Source: CAWCCP01 sp963701245 (GTDB taxonomy: Bacteria > Patescibacteriota > Saccharimonadia > Saccharimonadales > UBA4665). Taken from it: a stretch of 64,000 bases of DNA. The notes under the pieces were generated by a model, which searched no databases, was not told where the DNA came from, and worked only from the letters and a program-made list of their open reading frames with translations. Where the stretch lies: contig OY969576.1 of assembly GCA_963701245.1 (NCBI GenBank), positions 1,054,001 through 1,118,000 of the forward strand. The letters run 5' to 3'. The stretch's first letter is position 1; every line of letters begins with the position of its first letter. Shown here piece by piece: positions 1 through 8,976 of this stretch. A program made the position numbers and the translations under genes.

Positions 1-340
1 GTAGCGACTCCAGAGATTCATCAATTGTCACATCATCATCAGCCAAACTTTTCGCTTGTAGCTCTTTTAAAGTTGCTTGGACATCATCAGTTTTTAAGGC
101 AAAGTGTTTTAGACCAATATTTGCCAAATCGGGAAGGTAATCATAATCTAATGCAGCAGTATCTAAGCTCGATTTAAAACAAAATATTTCTAGATACAGA
201 GTGCCAAGCATCAAATGGACGATGGTCTTGAATTTGTCATCATAGCGATGCACTTCAGTAAAGCCAAGCTGCGTATAAAAACCTAAAGAACGCTCTAAGT
301 TTCGGACCGAAATTGCAACATGATGCGGTGCCAGCTTCAT
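1..340 (-). CDS. VOC (glyoxalase/bleomycin-resistance) family protein, C-terminus beyond window
   Basis: Reading the minus strand from the ATG at 338-340 gives an open frame to the window edge (113 codons). It opens with a typical VOC-family first beta strand (HHVAISVRNLERSLGFY), in which the His of HHVAIS is the usual metal ligand position, followed by GTLYLEIF and GLKHFALKTDDVQA, the expected second module. VOC proteins are small metal-dependent isomerases, dioxygenases or resistance proteins; the substrate cannot be told. The gene is divergent from the next one. The 3' end lies outside the window, so length and completeness are unknown. Confidence 0.8.
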   Translation of the reverse strand, partial: MKLAPHHVAISVRNLERSLGFYTQLGFTEVHRYDDKFKTIVHLMLGTLYLEIFCFKSSLDTAALDYDYLPDLANIGLKHFALKTDDVQATLKELQAKSLADDDVTIDESLESL

Positions 341-391
341 AGACTTATTGTAACAACTTACAGATAATAATATTTTGCAAAAAGCCTTATA

Positions 392-1969
392 ATGATCAGC
401 ATTACCATGTCCAACGAGCCTTCCCCATTGAATGAGCTGCTTCGGCAGCAACTGCTCATCGCCCAGAAGCTTGATCAGGAAATTATCGAGGACAACGCCA
501 CCGGTGTAATGTTGGAGGTACCCAATACGGGTCGACTGCTGTCAAGCGCCTACGAACAGCTACGAAATGCGGCCGAGTACTCCGAAGAACATCTTCTTTT
601 GCAGCGTGCCATCAAACGATTTTGTTACCGTAATTTGTTTATTACTCGACGTCGTAGTCAAAATCTTGGCACAGAGTTAATCGTAGAATTAGTGCAAGCA
701 AGCTATTTACGAGGTGATCAGATTAGCAAGCAAACGGCCCAAAAAATCGATGTGCTTATCAGTAAATACATGGACGCCTACGCAGCGCTTCGCAAAACAA
801 AACATGGTGGCGAATCAGCTCAAGACTGGGTATTAGCCCTCATTTCTTCGGAGACCGAAAATTTACTTACGCCGCACCATGCCCAGCAGGCTACGGTCTA
901 CTTTGCGTACCATCATTTTCTTGAATCAATCTCCCGAGATCAATTTGTAGATTATAAGGCCAGTGATCGATTTGAGTTCTGTATGTTTATGGCAGTTCAT
1001 CAAGCTCTTCTAAAGTCTGATATCGATACTGTCAGATACGCATTAAATGTACTGTACCAACAAAATCCAGACGACGTAGAAGGTTTTCGTAATTTAAACT
1101 CACAAATCGATCTCCTATTTAATGATCTAATGACCCTACAACTTAAGCGGACTGTCAGTCGTTATGGCGCGCCATTTAGGATACTTAAAAGTATGATCGA
1201 GGATCGTACCGATATGCTCACCATCTTACTGAATAAACAGCAATTTATGGATGCCTATAGTTGGCAAGTAACACTTGAATATCGGCAACTTCACAATCGA
1301 TTGAATCGATTATTTGTCAAGAGCATCGTGTTCCTTATAATATCCAAATTCTTAATTGGCATTGCCATAGAAGTACCATATGATCTTATCGTGAATGGCG
1401 TAGTGGCGTTTATGCCGCTTACGATCAATTTATTCTTTCCACCCTTGTATTTAGCTAGCTTGCGACTGAGTCTACATGTGCCGTCAAAGTCCAACGCCAA
1501 AACAATTCGTAACTATATGGAAAAGTTGTTATATGAGAATGCAAATACTATCATAAAAGTTCCGAGACAACGAAATTCTACTTTCATCGTCAAGTTTGCA
1601 ATTTTGATTGCCTTTTTACTGCCACTTGCTATCACTGTCTTTATTCTCGATCGATTAGGATTTAACGTTGTGCAAATGATTATCTTCTTTGTCTTTTTCT
1701 CAACGGCAAGTTTCCTTGGATTCAGATTGAGCGTGTTGATTCGAGAATTAGAGTTAACAACCCGACAAACAGGACTTCTCGCTTCAATGCGTGACTTTTT
1801 CTATCTACCGTTTATTTTGGTTGGACAATGGCTATCTCGCAAATACAGTAAAATCAACGCCGTGGCTCGACTCCTAGATATCGGGGTAGAACTACCGCTT
1901 AAAACAGTGCTCCGGTTGCTACGTCAATGGATTAGATTCCTTAACGAAAAACACGAGGAGTTGTATTAG
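392..1969 (+). CDS. Uncharacterised membrane protein, 525 aa
   Basis: No family recognised. About 300 residues of mostly helical, charged N-terminal sequence are followed by two hydrophobic zones at roughly residues 303-355 and 395-445, each long enough for two membrane helices, and a basic C-terminus. This suggests a cytoplasmic helical domain on a membrane anchor. A TATAAT box at 388-393 overlaps the first ATG (392), so if that box is used the internal ATG at 407 (protein starting MSNEPS) would be the real start on a nearly leaderless transcript. No good Shine-Dalgarno precedes either start. Confidence 0.7.
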   Translation: MISITMSNEPSPLNELLRQQLLIAQKLDQEIIEDNATGVMLEVPNTGRLLSSAYEQLRNAAEYSEEHLLLQRAIKRFCYRNLFITRRRSQNLGTELIVELVQASYLRGDQISKQTAQKIDVLISKYMDAYAALRKTKHGGESAQDWVLALISSETENLLTPHHAQQATVYFAYHHFLESISRDQFVDYKASDRFEFCMFMAVHQALLKSDIDTVRYALNVLYQQNPDDVEGFRNLNSQIDLLFNDLMTLQLKRTVSRYGAPFRILKSMIEDRTDMLTILLNKQQFMDAYSWQVTLEYRQLHNRLNRLFVKSIVFLIISKFLIGIAIEVPYDLIVNGVVAFMPLTINLFFPPLYLASLRLSLHVPSKSNAKTIRNYMEKLLYENANTIIKVPRQRNSTFIVKFAILIAFLLPLAITVFILDRLGFNVVQMIIFFVFFSTASFLGFRLSVLIRELELTTRQTGLLASMRDFFYLPFILVGQWLSRKYSKINAVARLLDIGVELPLKTVLRLLRQWIRFLNEKHEELY

Positions 1970-2005
1970 GGAAATCTCGCCTCATACATTTGAATCGTCA
2001 GAATT

Positions 2006-2560
2006 ATGAATAGCTCAAATCATGTGACCAAGGTATCATCCGGCAAAGCCTCTCAACGATTAGTTTTATCGCTGCTGGCTACAGCTGTTTTTGTTGGTTT
2101 GTTATGGCTTTTACTGTCAGGCAATAAACAGTCTTCAGGATCTGTTCTAAATGAGTCGACTTCTTCGACTAGCTCATCTACAACTTCCTCACCGTCATCA
2201 AATGCTTATGCGATACTTAGTCCGGCAACGGTTCCGCCGAAAGTTCCTGAATGCAGTACTCAAATCGCCTATGACAGCAACGGCAATTCTGGCCCGATAA
2301 CCTGTCCGAATGGTGCGCTTAACGTACTAGAATGGAATGCTTTAGCGGCGCTGGAACCAAAAGTCATGTCTTTAGGTTACACTGCGAGTGAAAGTCAAGT
2401 CGCCGCCACCCTCTGTGCCGATGCCAGTGATTCGAATTCTGATGCAACAACTAGAGACAGTGCAATTATCGAAACAACGACCTATCAAATTAGTGCACTC
2501 TACTATGGCTGGAGTTTTTCAACTAATCCAAGTGCTGTCCTAAGCAACAGTCAATGTTAA
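2006..2560 (+). CDS. Uncharacterised membrane-anchored protein with Ser/Thr-rich stalk
   Basis: The 184-aa product has one N-terminal membrane helix (about residues 20-40), then a low-complexity Ser/Thr stretch (about 45-70) and a small domain with four cysteines (near CSTQIAYD, ITCPNG, LCADAS and the last residue). The layout suggests an exported small domain on a flexible, possibly glycosylated linker, with disulfides possible. It starts 36 bp after the previous gene and its stop overlaps the start of the next gene by 7 bp, so the three were probably one operon before the IS insertion. No family recognised. Confidence 0.65.
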   Translation: MNSSNHVTKVSSGKASQRLVLSLLATAVFVGLLWLLLSGNKQSSGSVLNESTSSTSSSTTSSPSSNAYAILSPATVPPKVPECSTQIAYDSNGNSGPITCPNGALNVLEWNALAALEPKVMSLGYTASESQVAATLCADASDSNSDATTRDSAIIETTTYQISALYYGWSFSTNPSAVLSNSQC

Positions 2561-2832
2561 CCAAAGCTGCTGATGTATTTATTCTCATTAGCTCATTTTT
2601 GGTACTCGTCTCGACGATAGTTTATGTAGTCTCAATATGTAAGGGCCATGCCCGACCTCACCGGACTACTCGCTTTATATTGCTTGTTATTACTTCTATA
2701 TCAGCCTGGTCACTATTCAGTAACCACCACGCTGGTTTTTGGCTAGCTTTTGCTTCAGCAATTCAGGCAGCAATTTTATTTGGTATTTCATTAAAACGAG
2801 GTATGGGAGGTTGGGCTCGGCTGGATATTTTT

Positions 2833-3750
2833 ACCTGAATCACGAAACTACCACCCCAATAGCAATAACTGGTATCCAAGTAGTATGCGCAAGTAGTGCA
2901 GGGCGTAGCCCTGCATGCTCCTAGGGAAACTACTTTGCAGATGGAGGTGTTCTTTCAGATAGTCGAAGACTGTTTCAATTTTTGGTCTTCGTTTCAGTAA
3001 CTTCCACTGACTTCTTGTGAGCAACTGTTTCTTCTGTTTGTAATGCGGCGGTACGATGAAGATCGTACCGTACATGTCGTGAAGTTTCTTGTGCAGAGCA
3101 CTGCGGTAGCCACTGTCGCCAACAGCTACCTTGGTATGTCCATTCACCAAGTACGGTATGGCTCTACTGTCATGAGCAACTGCACTGCTGAAAACATAGG
3201 CGCAGAATCTGCCTTTGTTGTCTACGCTGGCATGGAGCTTAAAGCCATAGTGCTCACCCTGCCAGTTGTGCCCGGTGTGAGCGTAGCCTCGAGCAGTTCG
3301 GTGAAACTTCCGACGCACGAGTCTACAGACCTCAAGCATAGTACTGTCCATAAAACGGAGTTCCGCATCGGTGACCAGAAGACTACTGAGCAATTGGTTC
3401 AGAAGAGGCACTAAACGATGACAGTGCCGTACGAAGTTTTGGTATGCGGGGAGCTTCGGGAAGTCACCAAGGTGGTATTGATACACCCAGTCATATACCT
3501 GGCGTAAGGTCTGTTGCTGGCTTGTGAACAGATTGAAGACGAGGATGGTAACCACCTCGCTGTCGCGAAGGGTTGATGGGCGCCCGATTTTCTTCTCGGT
3601 TTGGATTAGTGACGCTACCGCGTCATCTACCCAAACATACAAGGGCACTATATGATGTTGATGCAGCACTGACATATTTGTTTTCTCCTTTTTGTTTGCA
3701 CTAAAAGAGTAACAAATGTAAGTGCTGCTATTTAGTTTCGTTATTCAGGT
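2833..3750 (-). mobile_element. IS982-like insertion sequence, 918 bp
   Basis: Terminal inverted repeats are visible: the left end begins ACCTGAATCACGAAACTA and the right end, read inward, begins ACCTGAATAACGAAACTA (17 of 18 match); a further AATAGCA block recurs just inside. The element is flanked by a perfect 9-bp direct repeat GATATTTTT at 2824-2832 and 3751-3759. It carries one transposase gene on the minus strand that nearly fills it. Ends and duplication are directly seen; the family name rests on the transposase. Confidence 0.92.
2848..3675 (-). CDS. IS982-family-like DDE transposase
   Basis: A 275-aa transposase that would catalyse cut-and-paste movement of the surrounding 918-bp element. 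The N-terminal helical region contains GRPSTLRDSEVVT; a DDE-type catalytic core follows, with candidate acidic residues in RFMDST, AVGDSGY and PKIETVFDYLK, and the YGFKLHASVDNKG segment typical of IS982-type enzymes. Length fits the family and no frame is broken, so the enzyme may still be active. Start ATG at 3673-3675 is preceded by an AGGAGAAAAC-like ribosome site. Confidence 0.9.
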   Translation of the reverse strand: MSVLHQHHIVPLYVWVDDAVASLIQTEKKIGRPSTLRDSEVVTILVFNLFTSQQQTLRQVYDWVYQYHLGDFPKLPAYQNFVRHCHRLVPLLNQLLSSLLVTDAELRFMDSTMLEVCRLVRRKFHRTARGYAHTGHNWQGEHYGFKLHASVDNKGRFCAYVFSSAVAHDSRAIPYLVNGHTKVAVGDSGYRSALHKKLHDMYGTIFIVPPHYKQKKQLLTRSQWKLLKRRPKIETVFDYLKEHLHLQSSFPRSMQGYALHYLRILLGYQLLLLGW

Positions 3751-4063
3751 GATATTTTTTGCTTGATTTTGGCCCTCGTGGGTGTTGTTGTCTGGCAATT
3801 GACCGGTCGACCCGTCGTTGGGCTGCTGTCATCCATATTGGCTGATTTTATCGGCTACATTCCGGCTTATATAAAAACATATCGCCATCCGGACACCGAA
3901 AAATGGAGCTATTTTATGATTGATACGATAGCGGCACTATTCAGCCTTTTGGCGGTGACTGAGTTTACGGTCTATTCCCTTAGTTATCCAGTGTATATTT
4001 TGTTGGCGAATGCCAGTATGGTGATTTTAATAATCTGGCGAGAAAACCAGGTCCATAGGTTGA

Positions 4064-5437
4064 CTAATTTTGACTAAGCACTGCGTCAAGAGTGCCTAAA
4101 GCTGATGGATACAGATGCAGGTTGTCATTTGATATCAAATACGATTCACTCCCGGAAGGCGTCGTGACAACGAGATCGTTATAGCCAATCCAGCCATCGG
4201 GGCTCAAGGAACCATTATTGGTGTTTGCGGAAAATTGCTTGATCAACTGGCCGTTTGTCGTACTGTATATGCTCAGCAGTGTCGTAGTATTAGACCCCTT
4301 TAAGGATCCGGGATGCATAACTATCAGATAATTATCATCGGGTGAAAATTGCGGCAAAGTGCCGCTCGCTACTGTCGACTGGCCGGATGCAATAGAAATC
4401 GATTGGTTATCAGCGACATCAAATAGTGACATATGATTGTTCTTGCCTTCATACGCCATCAGTTGGCCGTCGGAAGAAACCCACATATTTGGTACACCGG
4501 GATTATTCGTCTGATTGAAACCGGATGCAGCCGGAAAGAGACTATTAAATTGCGTTGGCAGATTATGAACTACAAACTGGTTGTTCGACATATTCAGTAC
4601 TAAAATAGCAGCGCCATTAATTTTCTGATTATTCACATATACGTCTCGAGCCAGAAAGGACATTTGCGTACCCATAGGATTGAGACTCTCAGGATAAAAG
4701 TAGGTACCGTAATTGTGCATAGAATAGATATGCAAAAGTGGTATCTGTTGTCCGGTCACTAAATTATCAGACATAATTGTTGTGGCCGTCGATTCAGGAT
4801 TAGCCGCACCAGGCGTATCCAAGACGAGTTCATTTTTACCGTAGATATAAGGAATTGCATCGCTTGGTATGACACCATTTAAAAGCGTCTCGAGCGTACT
4901 TGGCACATACGTCACGGCTCCGCTGGCAGAAATAACCGACCATCGGTTCGAGTAAGTGATATTATCCTCAGACACAATGTAGTTAGACAATATGGCTGCT
5001 TCGTTATTGGTCAAATTACCGATTTGCGGCGAATCAACGCTCGTATAGGTTGCTTGACTATCTGAACTCACGATTTTTTTCAGTATATTTCCATTGCTAT
5101 CAGTGAGTGTCAAAGTATTTGGCGTTGTTGATTCGTTCTGGTTGTTCTCAAATAAAAGTGTTGTCGTTGGAAATGCTGGCAAGGCATTCGTTATAGTTGC
5201 TGACCTCAAGTCCGATACCACCTGTTGGTAATGTACTGCTCGTGTCACAGTGATGACACGGTGATGTTTCCAGGAATAATAGCCAGCTGTCGCGGCCAAA
5301 ATAATCACTACTATGTAGACCATATAGAATCGAAAAGCGTGCGGTATATGCAACTCAGTCAATCGAGAATGAGGCACATTTGGTGCTGGTATGACCGGCC
5401 TTAAACGAGTGGGCGAGTTCCCCACTTTATTCATCAT
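4064..5437 (-). CDS. Membrane-anchored extracytoplasmic protein, beta-propeller-like
   Basis: The 457-aa product has a short basic cytoplasmic tail, one membrane helix at about residues 37-54 and a large Ser/Thr/Asn-rich outer domain. Repeated beta-rich segments such as LPQFSPDDNYLIVMHPGS and NNGSLSPDGWIGYNDLVV resemble TolB/WD40-like propeller blades, but I cannot assign a family with certainty. It lies 72 bp downstream of the L,D-transpeptidase gene on the same strand and so may be co-expressed with it. Its end overlaps the convergent pseudogene by 14 bp. Confidence 0.7.
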   Translation of the reverse strand: MMNKVGNSPTRLRPVIPAPNVPHSRLTELHIPHAFRFYMVYIVVIILAATAGYYSWKHHRVITVTRAVHYQQVVSDLRSATITNALPAFPTTTLLFENNQNESTTPNTLTLTDSNGNILKKIVSSDSQATYTSVDSPQIGNLTNNEAAILSNYIVSEDNITYSNRWSVISASGAVTYVPSTLETLLNGVIPSDAIPYIYGKNELVLDTPGAANPESTATTIMSDNLVTGQQIPLLHIYSMHNYGTYFYPESLNPMGTQMSFLARDVYVNNQKINGAAILVLNMSNNQFVVHNLPTQFNSLFPAASGFNQTNNPGVPNMWVSSDGQLMAYEGKNNHMSLFDVADNQSISIASGQSTVASGTLPQFSPDDNYLIVMHPGSLKGSNTTTLLSIYSTTNGQLIKQFSANTNNGSLSPDGWIGYNDLVVTTPSGSESYLISNDNLHLYPSALGTLDAVLSQN

Positions 5438-5509
5438 ATTTCCTCAAGCAAAATCCAGTGTACATTTTTTTAGTTTGTTTTTGTGATACGATCCCACCGT
5501 CTAAGCTAC

Positions 5510-6655
5510 TTAACTGTAAATTATTATCGTTGTTCCTATGGGCGCCCAATCATACACCCATTCTGCTTGTGATACAGGAATGCCAACGCAACCGTGAGAC
5601 GTATTAATATTGCCGAAAACACTGGCCGGGCGCCAGTAGACGCCGTGTACTGCATCGCCGGAATGATCAAAATAGTTAATCCACGGCACATTCGGCTGCA
5701 CATAGCCCGGACCTGTCATGGTTTGATTGGCTATTTTATCCCAGATGTGAAACTCACCTAACGGGGTCGGAGTCGATGGCTTGCCAGCACTCACTAAGAA
5801 GGTATTTACAATTTGTCCATTGTCGTAGGCGTACATCCGCTTAGTAGTGACATCGACCTCCAGTAACTTACCAAAAGCTGCGGGTGTCACAGCTTGAAAC
5901 GGAACACTCTGCAGTGGTGTTGAAAATTGTAAACCGCTACCACCAAGAACATTTTTAGCAAGTTGTTTTGCTTCAGTTGTAATAGTCCCGAGATTAGGAA
6001 GACCTGTGCCATTATGACCTGCAATAATCACACCGGATGGCGTTACTCCATCAGTGTGAGTTACTGAAACTTGGTTACGTGGAGCAACAACATATTCCTG
6101 TGCAAGTGCTGTTAATGAGCTTACTATTGCAGCGGTATTAACATGGACAAAGTATGTCGTCTTAGTCAAATTCGGTGTAATTTTCAACCAACTTTGAATG
6201 GTAGCCGGACCCACTGTTGCGGTAGTACTGCCGACGCTCAGCGTGACCGGTTGCGATATAATTGCTTGAATTCTCGATTGTAGTTGTCCGGCCCCAACTG
6301 AAATATTGTAGCCGGCAATTGCTTTATCGGTACGAGCTGTTGCGCTGGCAATTGCTGCGTTTGCCGATCGATCTATGGCCGAATCTCGGCTATAACCTAC
6401 AAATTTAATCGTGGCAATCGACAAGGCTAAGATTACGAAAATAAGTACTGTAAATGTTAAGCTTGGTACCAAACTCAATAACCAGTTGGACTTTGCTTCC
6501 ACGAACCCGGTCAGCTCGTCGATGGTGCCCTGTTTGACAGTTACTGGAATTGACTGAGGCGAGGATACGTCTTTAATTGACACCAGTACTGCGTCTGAGG
6601 TTGATACTGGTGCAGCTGAAAATGAAAAATCGTTACCAACAAGGCTTGAAGACAT
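5510..6655 (-). CDS. L,D-transpeptidase (YkuD domain), membrane-anchored
   Basis: L,D-transpeptidases make 3-3 cross-links in peptidoglycan or attach proteins to it. The 381-aa product has a cytoplasmic N-terminus, a membrane helix (about 60-82), an intervening domain resembling the peptidoglycan-binding domain often found before YkuD (about 105-250), and a C-terminal YkuD domain. The catalytic signature is complete: a His in DAVHGVYW and NTSHGCVGI with the nucleophilic cysteine near residue 356. The protein ends shortly after the domain. It acts outside the cytoplasmic membrane on the cell wall. Confidence 0.93.
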   Translation of the reverse strand: MSSSLVGNDFSFSAAPVSTSDAVLVSIKDVSSPQSIPVTVKQGTIDELTGFVEAKSNWLLSLVPSLTFTVLIFVILALSIATIKFVGYSRDSAIDRSANAAIASATARTDKAIAGYNISVGAGQLQSRIQAIISQPVTLSVGSTTATVGPATIQSWLKITPNLTKTTYFVHVNTAAIVSSLTALAQEYVVAPRNQVSVTHTDGVTPSGVIIAGHNGTGLPNLGTITTEAKQLAKNVLGGSGLQFSTPLQSVPFQAVTPAAFGKLLEVDVTTKRMYAYDNGQIVNTFLVSAGKPSTPTPLGEFHIWDKIANQTMTGPGYVQPNVPWINYFDHSGDAVHGVYWRPASVFGNINTSHGCVGIPVSQAEWVYDWAPIGTTIIIYS

Positions 6656-6766
6656 AGCTGCTTAGCTCTTTTTACTCTTTATTTTCACACGTAGGGCTCA
6701 TTTTTCCCTTATGCTTTACTATACATAGATTGCCAAAGTTGTAAAGTAATTTTTTATACTATGTGC

Positions 6767-7510
6767 CTACGAACCAAGCTCTTGTCGACGTATCGTCGCC
6801 GACCCTAGCAGCAGAGCCGTCACCGCAAAACCGGTTACAACTAATAGGTCAACGGTCAAACTGGTCGTCCAACTACTATTTTCAGTGACTTGCTTCATTG
6901 CATCTACACTGTAGGTAAGCGGCATAATGTCAGAAAACCATTGTAGCGGCCAGGCCATGGCAGAACGAGCCACAAATAACCCGCAGGTTAGAAGCTGCGG
7001 AAAAATAATCGCCGGTAGAAATTGGACCGCCTGGAATTCACTACTGGCAAATGCACTCGTAAATAAGCCTAGTGAAGTTCCCAGGAAAGCCGCTAAACCA
7101 GCCGCCACTAAAGTAGGACCTACCCCGCCAAGAACTGTCACGTGCAGTATGTCCAGCATAACCAAGCTAGTGACTATTGCTTGAATCAGCCCAAGCACAC
7201 AAAAAGCCACGGCGTACCCTAATATAAAGTCTAGTTTTGCAACAGGCATTGACATAAGACGATCTAATGTACCGCTTCGACGTTCGCGTAGAGTCACAAT
7301 AGAAGTAATTAAAAACATCACAATCATCGGAAACACTCCAAGTAACATCGGGGCAATGGTATTAAAAACTTCCTTATCGGACTGGAAGACATATTTCAGA
7401 ATTAGCAATAGCATTGGTGGTACGACGAAGACCAATCCCAGTGTTCGTTTATCATGTTTTAGCTGGCCGAATACCCTTTTCGTAGTCGCGAATGTCTTTT
7501 TAGGATTCAT
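6767..7510 (-). CDS. ABC-2 type transporter permease
   Basis: A 247-aa permease with six predicted membrane helices and the ABC-2 family feel (LRERRSGTLDRLMSMPV, the short coupling-helix region, and LPAIIFPQLLTCGLF). I chose the ATG at 7508-7510 (protein MNPKKTF) because GGAGAA sits at the right distance upstream within the ATPase gene; a longer frame upstream is possible. Start overlaps the end of the ATPase gene by 11 bp, so the two are translationally coupled and form one exporter. Substrate unknown; such two-gene systems export drugs, lipids or polysaccharides. Confidence 0.9.
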   Translation of the reverse strand: MNPKKTFATTKRVFGQLKHDKRTLGLVFVVPPMLLLILKYVFQSDKEVFNTIAPMLLGVFPMIVMFLITSIVTLRERRSGTLDRLMSMPVAKLDFILGYAVAFCVLGLIQAIVTSLVMLDILHVTVLGGVGPTLVAAGLAAFLGTSLGLFTSAFASSEFQAVQFLPAIIFPQLLTCGLFVARSAMAWPLQWFSDIMPLTYSVDAMKQVTENSSWTTSLTVDLLVVTGFAVTALLLGSATIRRQELGS

Positions 7511-8231
7511 GTTGTTCTCCGACCAGCTGTAGGAAAGCACCTTCAATGGTTGCGCAGCCCGTCCGTTGTTTGAGTTCTCCCGGCGTACTATGACTAATCA
7601 ACTGACCATCACGTATAAGCACTAAATCATCACAATGCTCGGCTTCATCCATCGAATGGCTTGAGACAATGAGTGTTGTGCCTTGCGCAGCAAGCGTATC
7701 AAAAAGCGCCCATAGCTTGACACGCAATACCGGATCAAGACCGACGGTCGGTTCGTCAAGCACCATGATTTTCGGTGACCCGATTAAAGCAATCGCTAGT
7801 GAAACGCGTTGCTTTTGTCCACCAGATAATGAACTAACCAATCTTTTTGTCTTATCACTTAAGTCTACCGCCGAAAGGATATCGTGTATGACGTGCGGTA
7901 ACTTTTTTCTTGAAATACCTGCCATGGTCGCAAAGTAACGAATATTTTCACTGACTGTTAAATCAGGATACACTGACAATTCCTGAGTCATATACGTCAT
8001 CTCATGCCGTAATTTGGGTGTACCAGCATTCAAACCAAATATCTTCACCTGGCCAGCGGGAACATGTAGACGGCCAACAATTGTTCTTATCAAAGTCGTC
8101 TTTCCAGCACCAGACGGCCCTATGACTGCGATAGTTTTACCAACCGGCAGGCTTAACGTAATATCGTCAAGCGCTTTGAAATCGCCGCCCAAAAGCACGG
8201 TGAGGTGGCTGATCTGTACGGCAGTTTCCAC
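7500..8231 (-). CDS. ABC-2 exporter ATP-binding protein
   Basis: A complete 243-aa ATPase subunit: Walker A GPSGAGKT at residues 38-45, Q-loop in YMTQELSVYP, signature LSGGQKQR near 135-142, Walker B IMVLDEP with the catalytic Glu near 160, and switch His in VSSHSMDEAEH. It energises the downstream permease. It belongs to a minus-strand run: GH13, broken aminotransferase, ATPase, permease, with short gaps, suggesting one transcript, though a functional link to the GH13 enzyme is only inferred. Confidence 0.95.
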   Translation of the reverse strand: METAVQISHLTVLLGGDFKALDDITLSLPVGKTIAVIGPSGAGKTTLIRTIVGRLHVPAGQVKIFGLNAGTPKLRHEMTYMTQELSVYPDLTVSENIRYFATMAGISRKKLPHVIHDILSAVDLSDKTKRLVSSLSGGQKQRVSLAIALIGSPKIMVLDEPTVGLDPVLRVKLWALFDTLAAQGTTLIVSSHSMDEAEHCDDLVLIRDGQLISHSTPGELKQRTGCATIEGAFLQLVGEQHES

Positions 8232-8264
8232 CTTACAATCATAGCAAGTTTATATTCAAAGTGC

Positions 8265-8968
8265 TTATTCTTTCGACAGCCAGGCTTCAGCGAGTGCGGC
8301 ACGTAGTCGATGTGCCAGTTCGGGTATTTGCATGAACTTTTGATCGCCAACAAGTCTTACCCAGCCTAAACCAATAATGGAATTGCTGAGAAGCAAGCCT
8401 TGTGATTGCCAAATATCTTCTAGTTTTAGAGGTTTCTCTGCTACCGAAATATTCAGTGATTGAGCTCGTCTTATTACTTCCTGCCTGGCAATGCCCGGTA
8501 AAATTCGACCATCCAATGGCGGAGTCATTAGGCTATCACCATCTAGCATAAACACTGAATGCCTTGAGGTTTCTAAAACGAAATTATCGTCATCGAGTAG
8601 TAGGGGAACGTGAGGAGTAAGCCCGTGTTCTAACGTTTCCAACATCTGCCGATCGGAACGCTTGCGATTACCAAGCCCAGACAAAGCATAGTGACCAGGA
8701 AGGCGAACCGGCGCCACCGTGAAATAGTCGAATCGACCTTGAAAAATGCCGGCTTATCTATTTCTGCATAGCGTGAACTCAAGTTATGGGTAACGCTATA
8801 ATCAATCCTTAACCTCCCGAAGCCAGTTGTTTGTTTGATCTGCTGCGAGATAAAATCCTTGGCATTTACTCCGGTAGCCGCCTCCAGACGACGTACGTGC
8901 TGCGTCAGCGCAACTGGCTGTCCGTTGCAGATAAGTATCGTCTCAAAGACAGCCTCTTTTGTAGACAT
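8265..8968 (-). pseudogene. PLP-dependent class IV aminotransferase (PabC/IlvE fold) with one-base frameshift
   Basis: Two overlapping frames (8630-8968 and 8265-8717) together spell one class IV PLP protein. The N-part runs MSTKEAVFETILICNGQPVAL... to IDKPAFF; the C-part continues as QGRFDYFTVAPVRLPGHYALSG, then NRKRSD (candidate catalytic Lys), LLLDDDNFVLETS, and TPPLDGRILPGIAR. The frames would join perfectly if the A5 run at 8742-8746 (T5 on the coding strand) were six bases long. Members lyse aminodeoxychorismate or transaminate branched-chain or D-amino acids; which applies here is unclear. Whether the indel is real or an assembly error cannot be decided from this sequence. Confidence 0.85.
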
Positions 8969-8976
8969 ACCTTGCC

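Larger units (their letters stand above)
2554..4077 (+). pseudogene. Six-helix membrane protein gene interrupted by an IS982-like element
   Basis: Two fragments, 2554-2832 and 3751-4077, encode the halves of one hydrophobic protein. Deleting the IS (2833-3750) and one 9-bp target copy joins them in frame: ...ARLDIF then CLILALVGVVVW..., giving 198 residues with about six membrane helices. The second half contains a segment (ADFIGYIPAYIKTYRHP) that loosely resembles PQ-loop type transporters, but function is not established. Left in place, the first half ends at a stop inside the IS terminal repeat (after LDIFT). The clean reading frame and perfect duplication indicate a recent insertion. Confidence 0.9.

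Noticed and set aside
3043..3414. 123-codon plus-strand frame opposite the IS982-like transposase
   Set aside because: Antisense shadow of a well-supported transposase; no ribosome site and no recognisable protein features.
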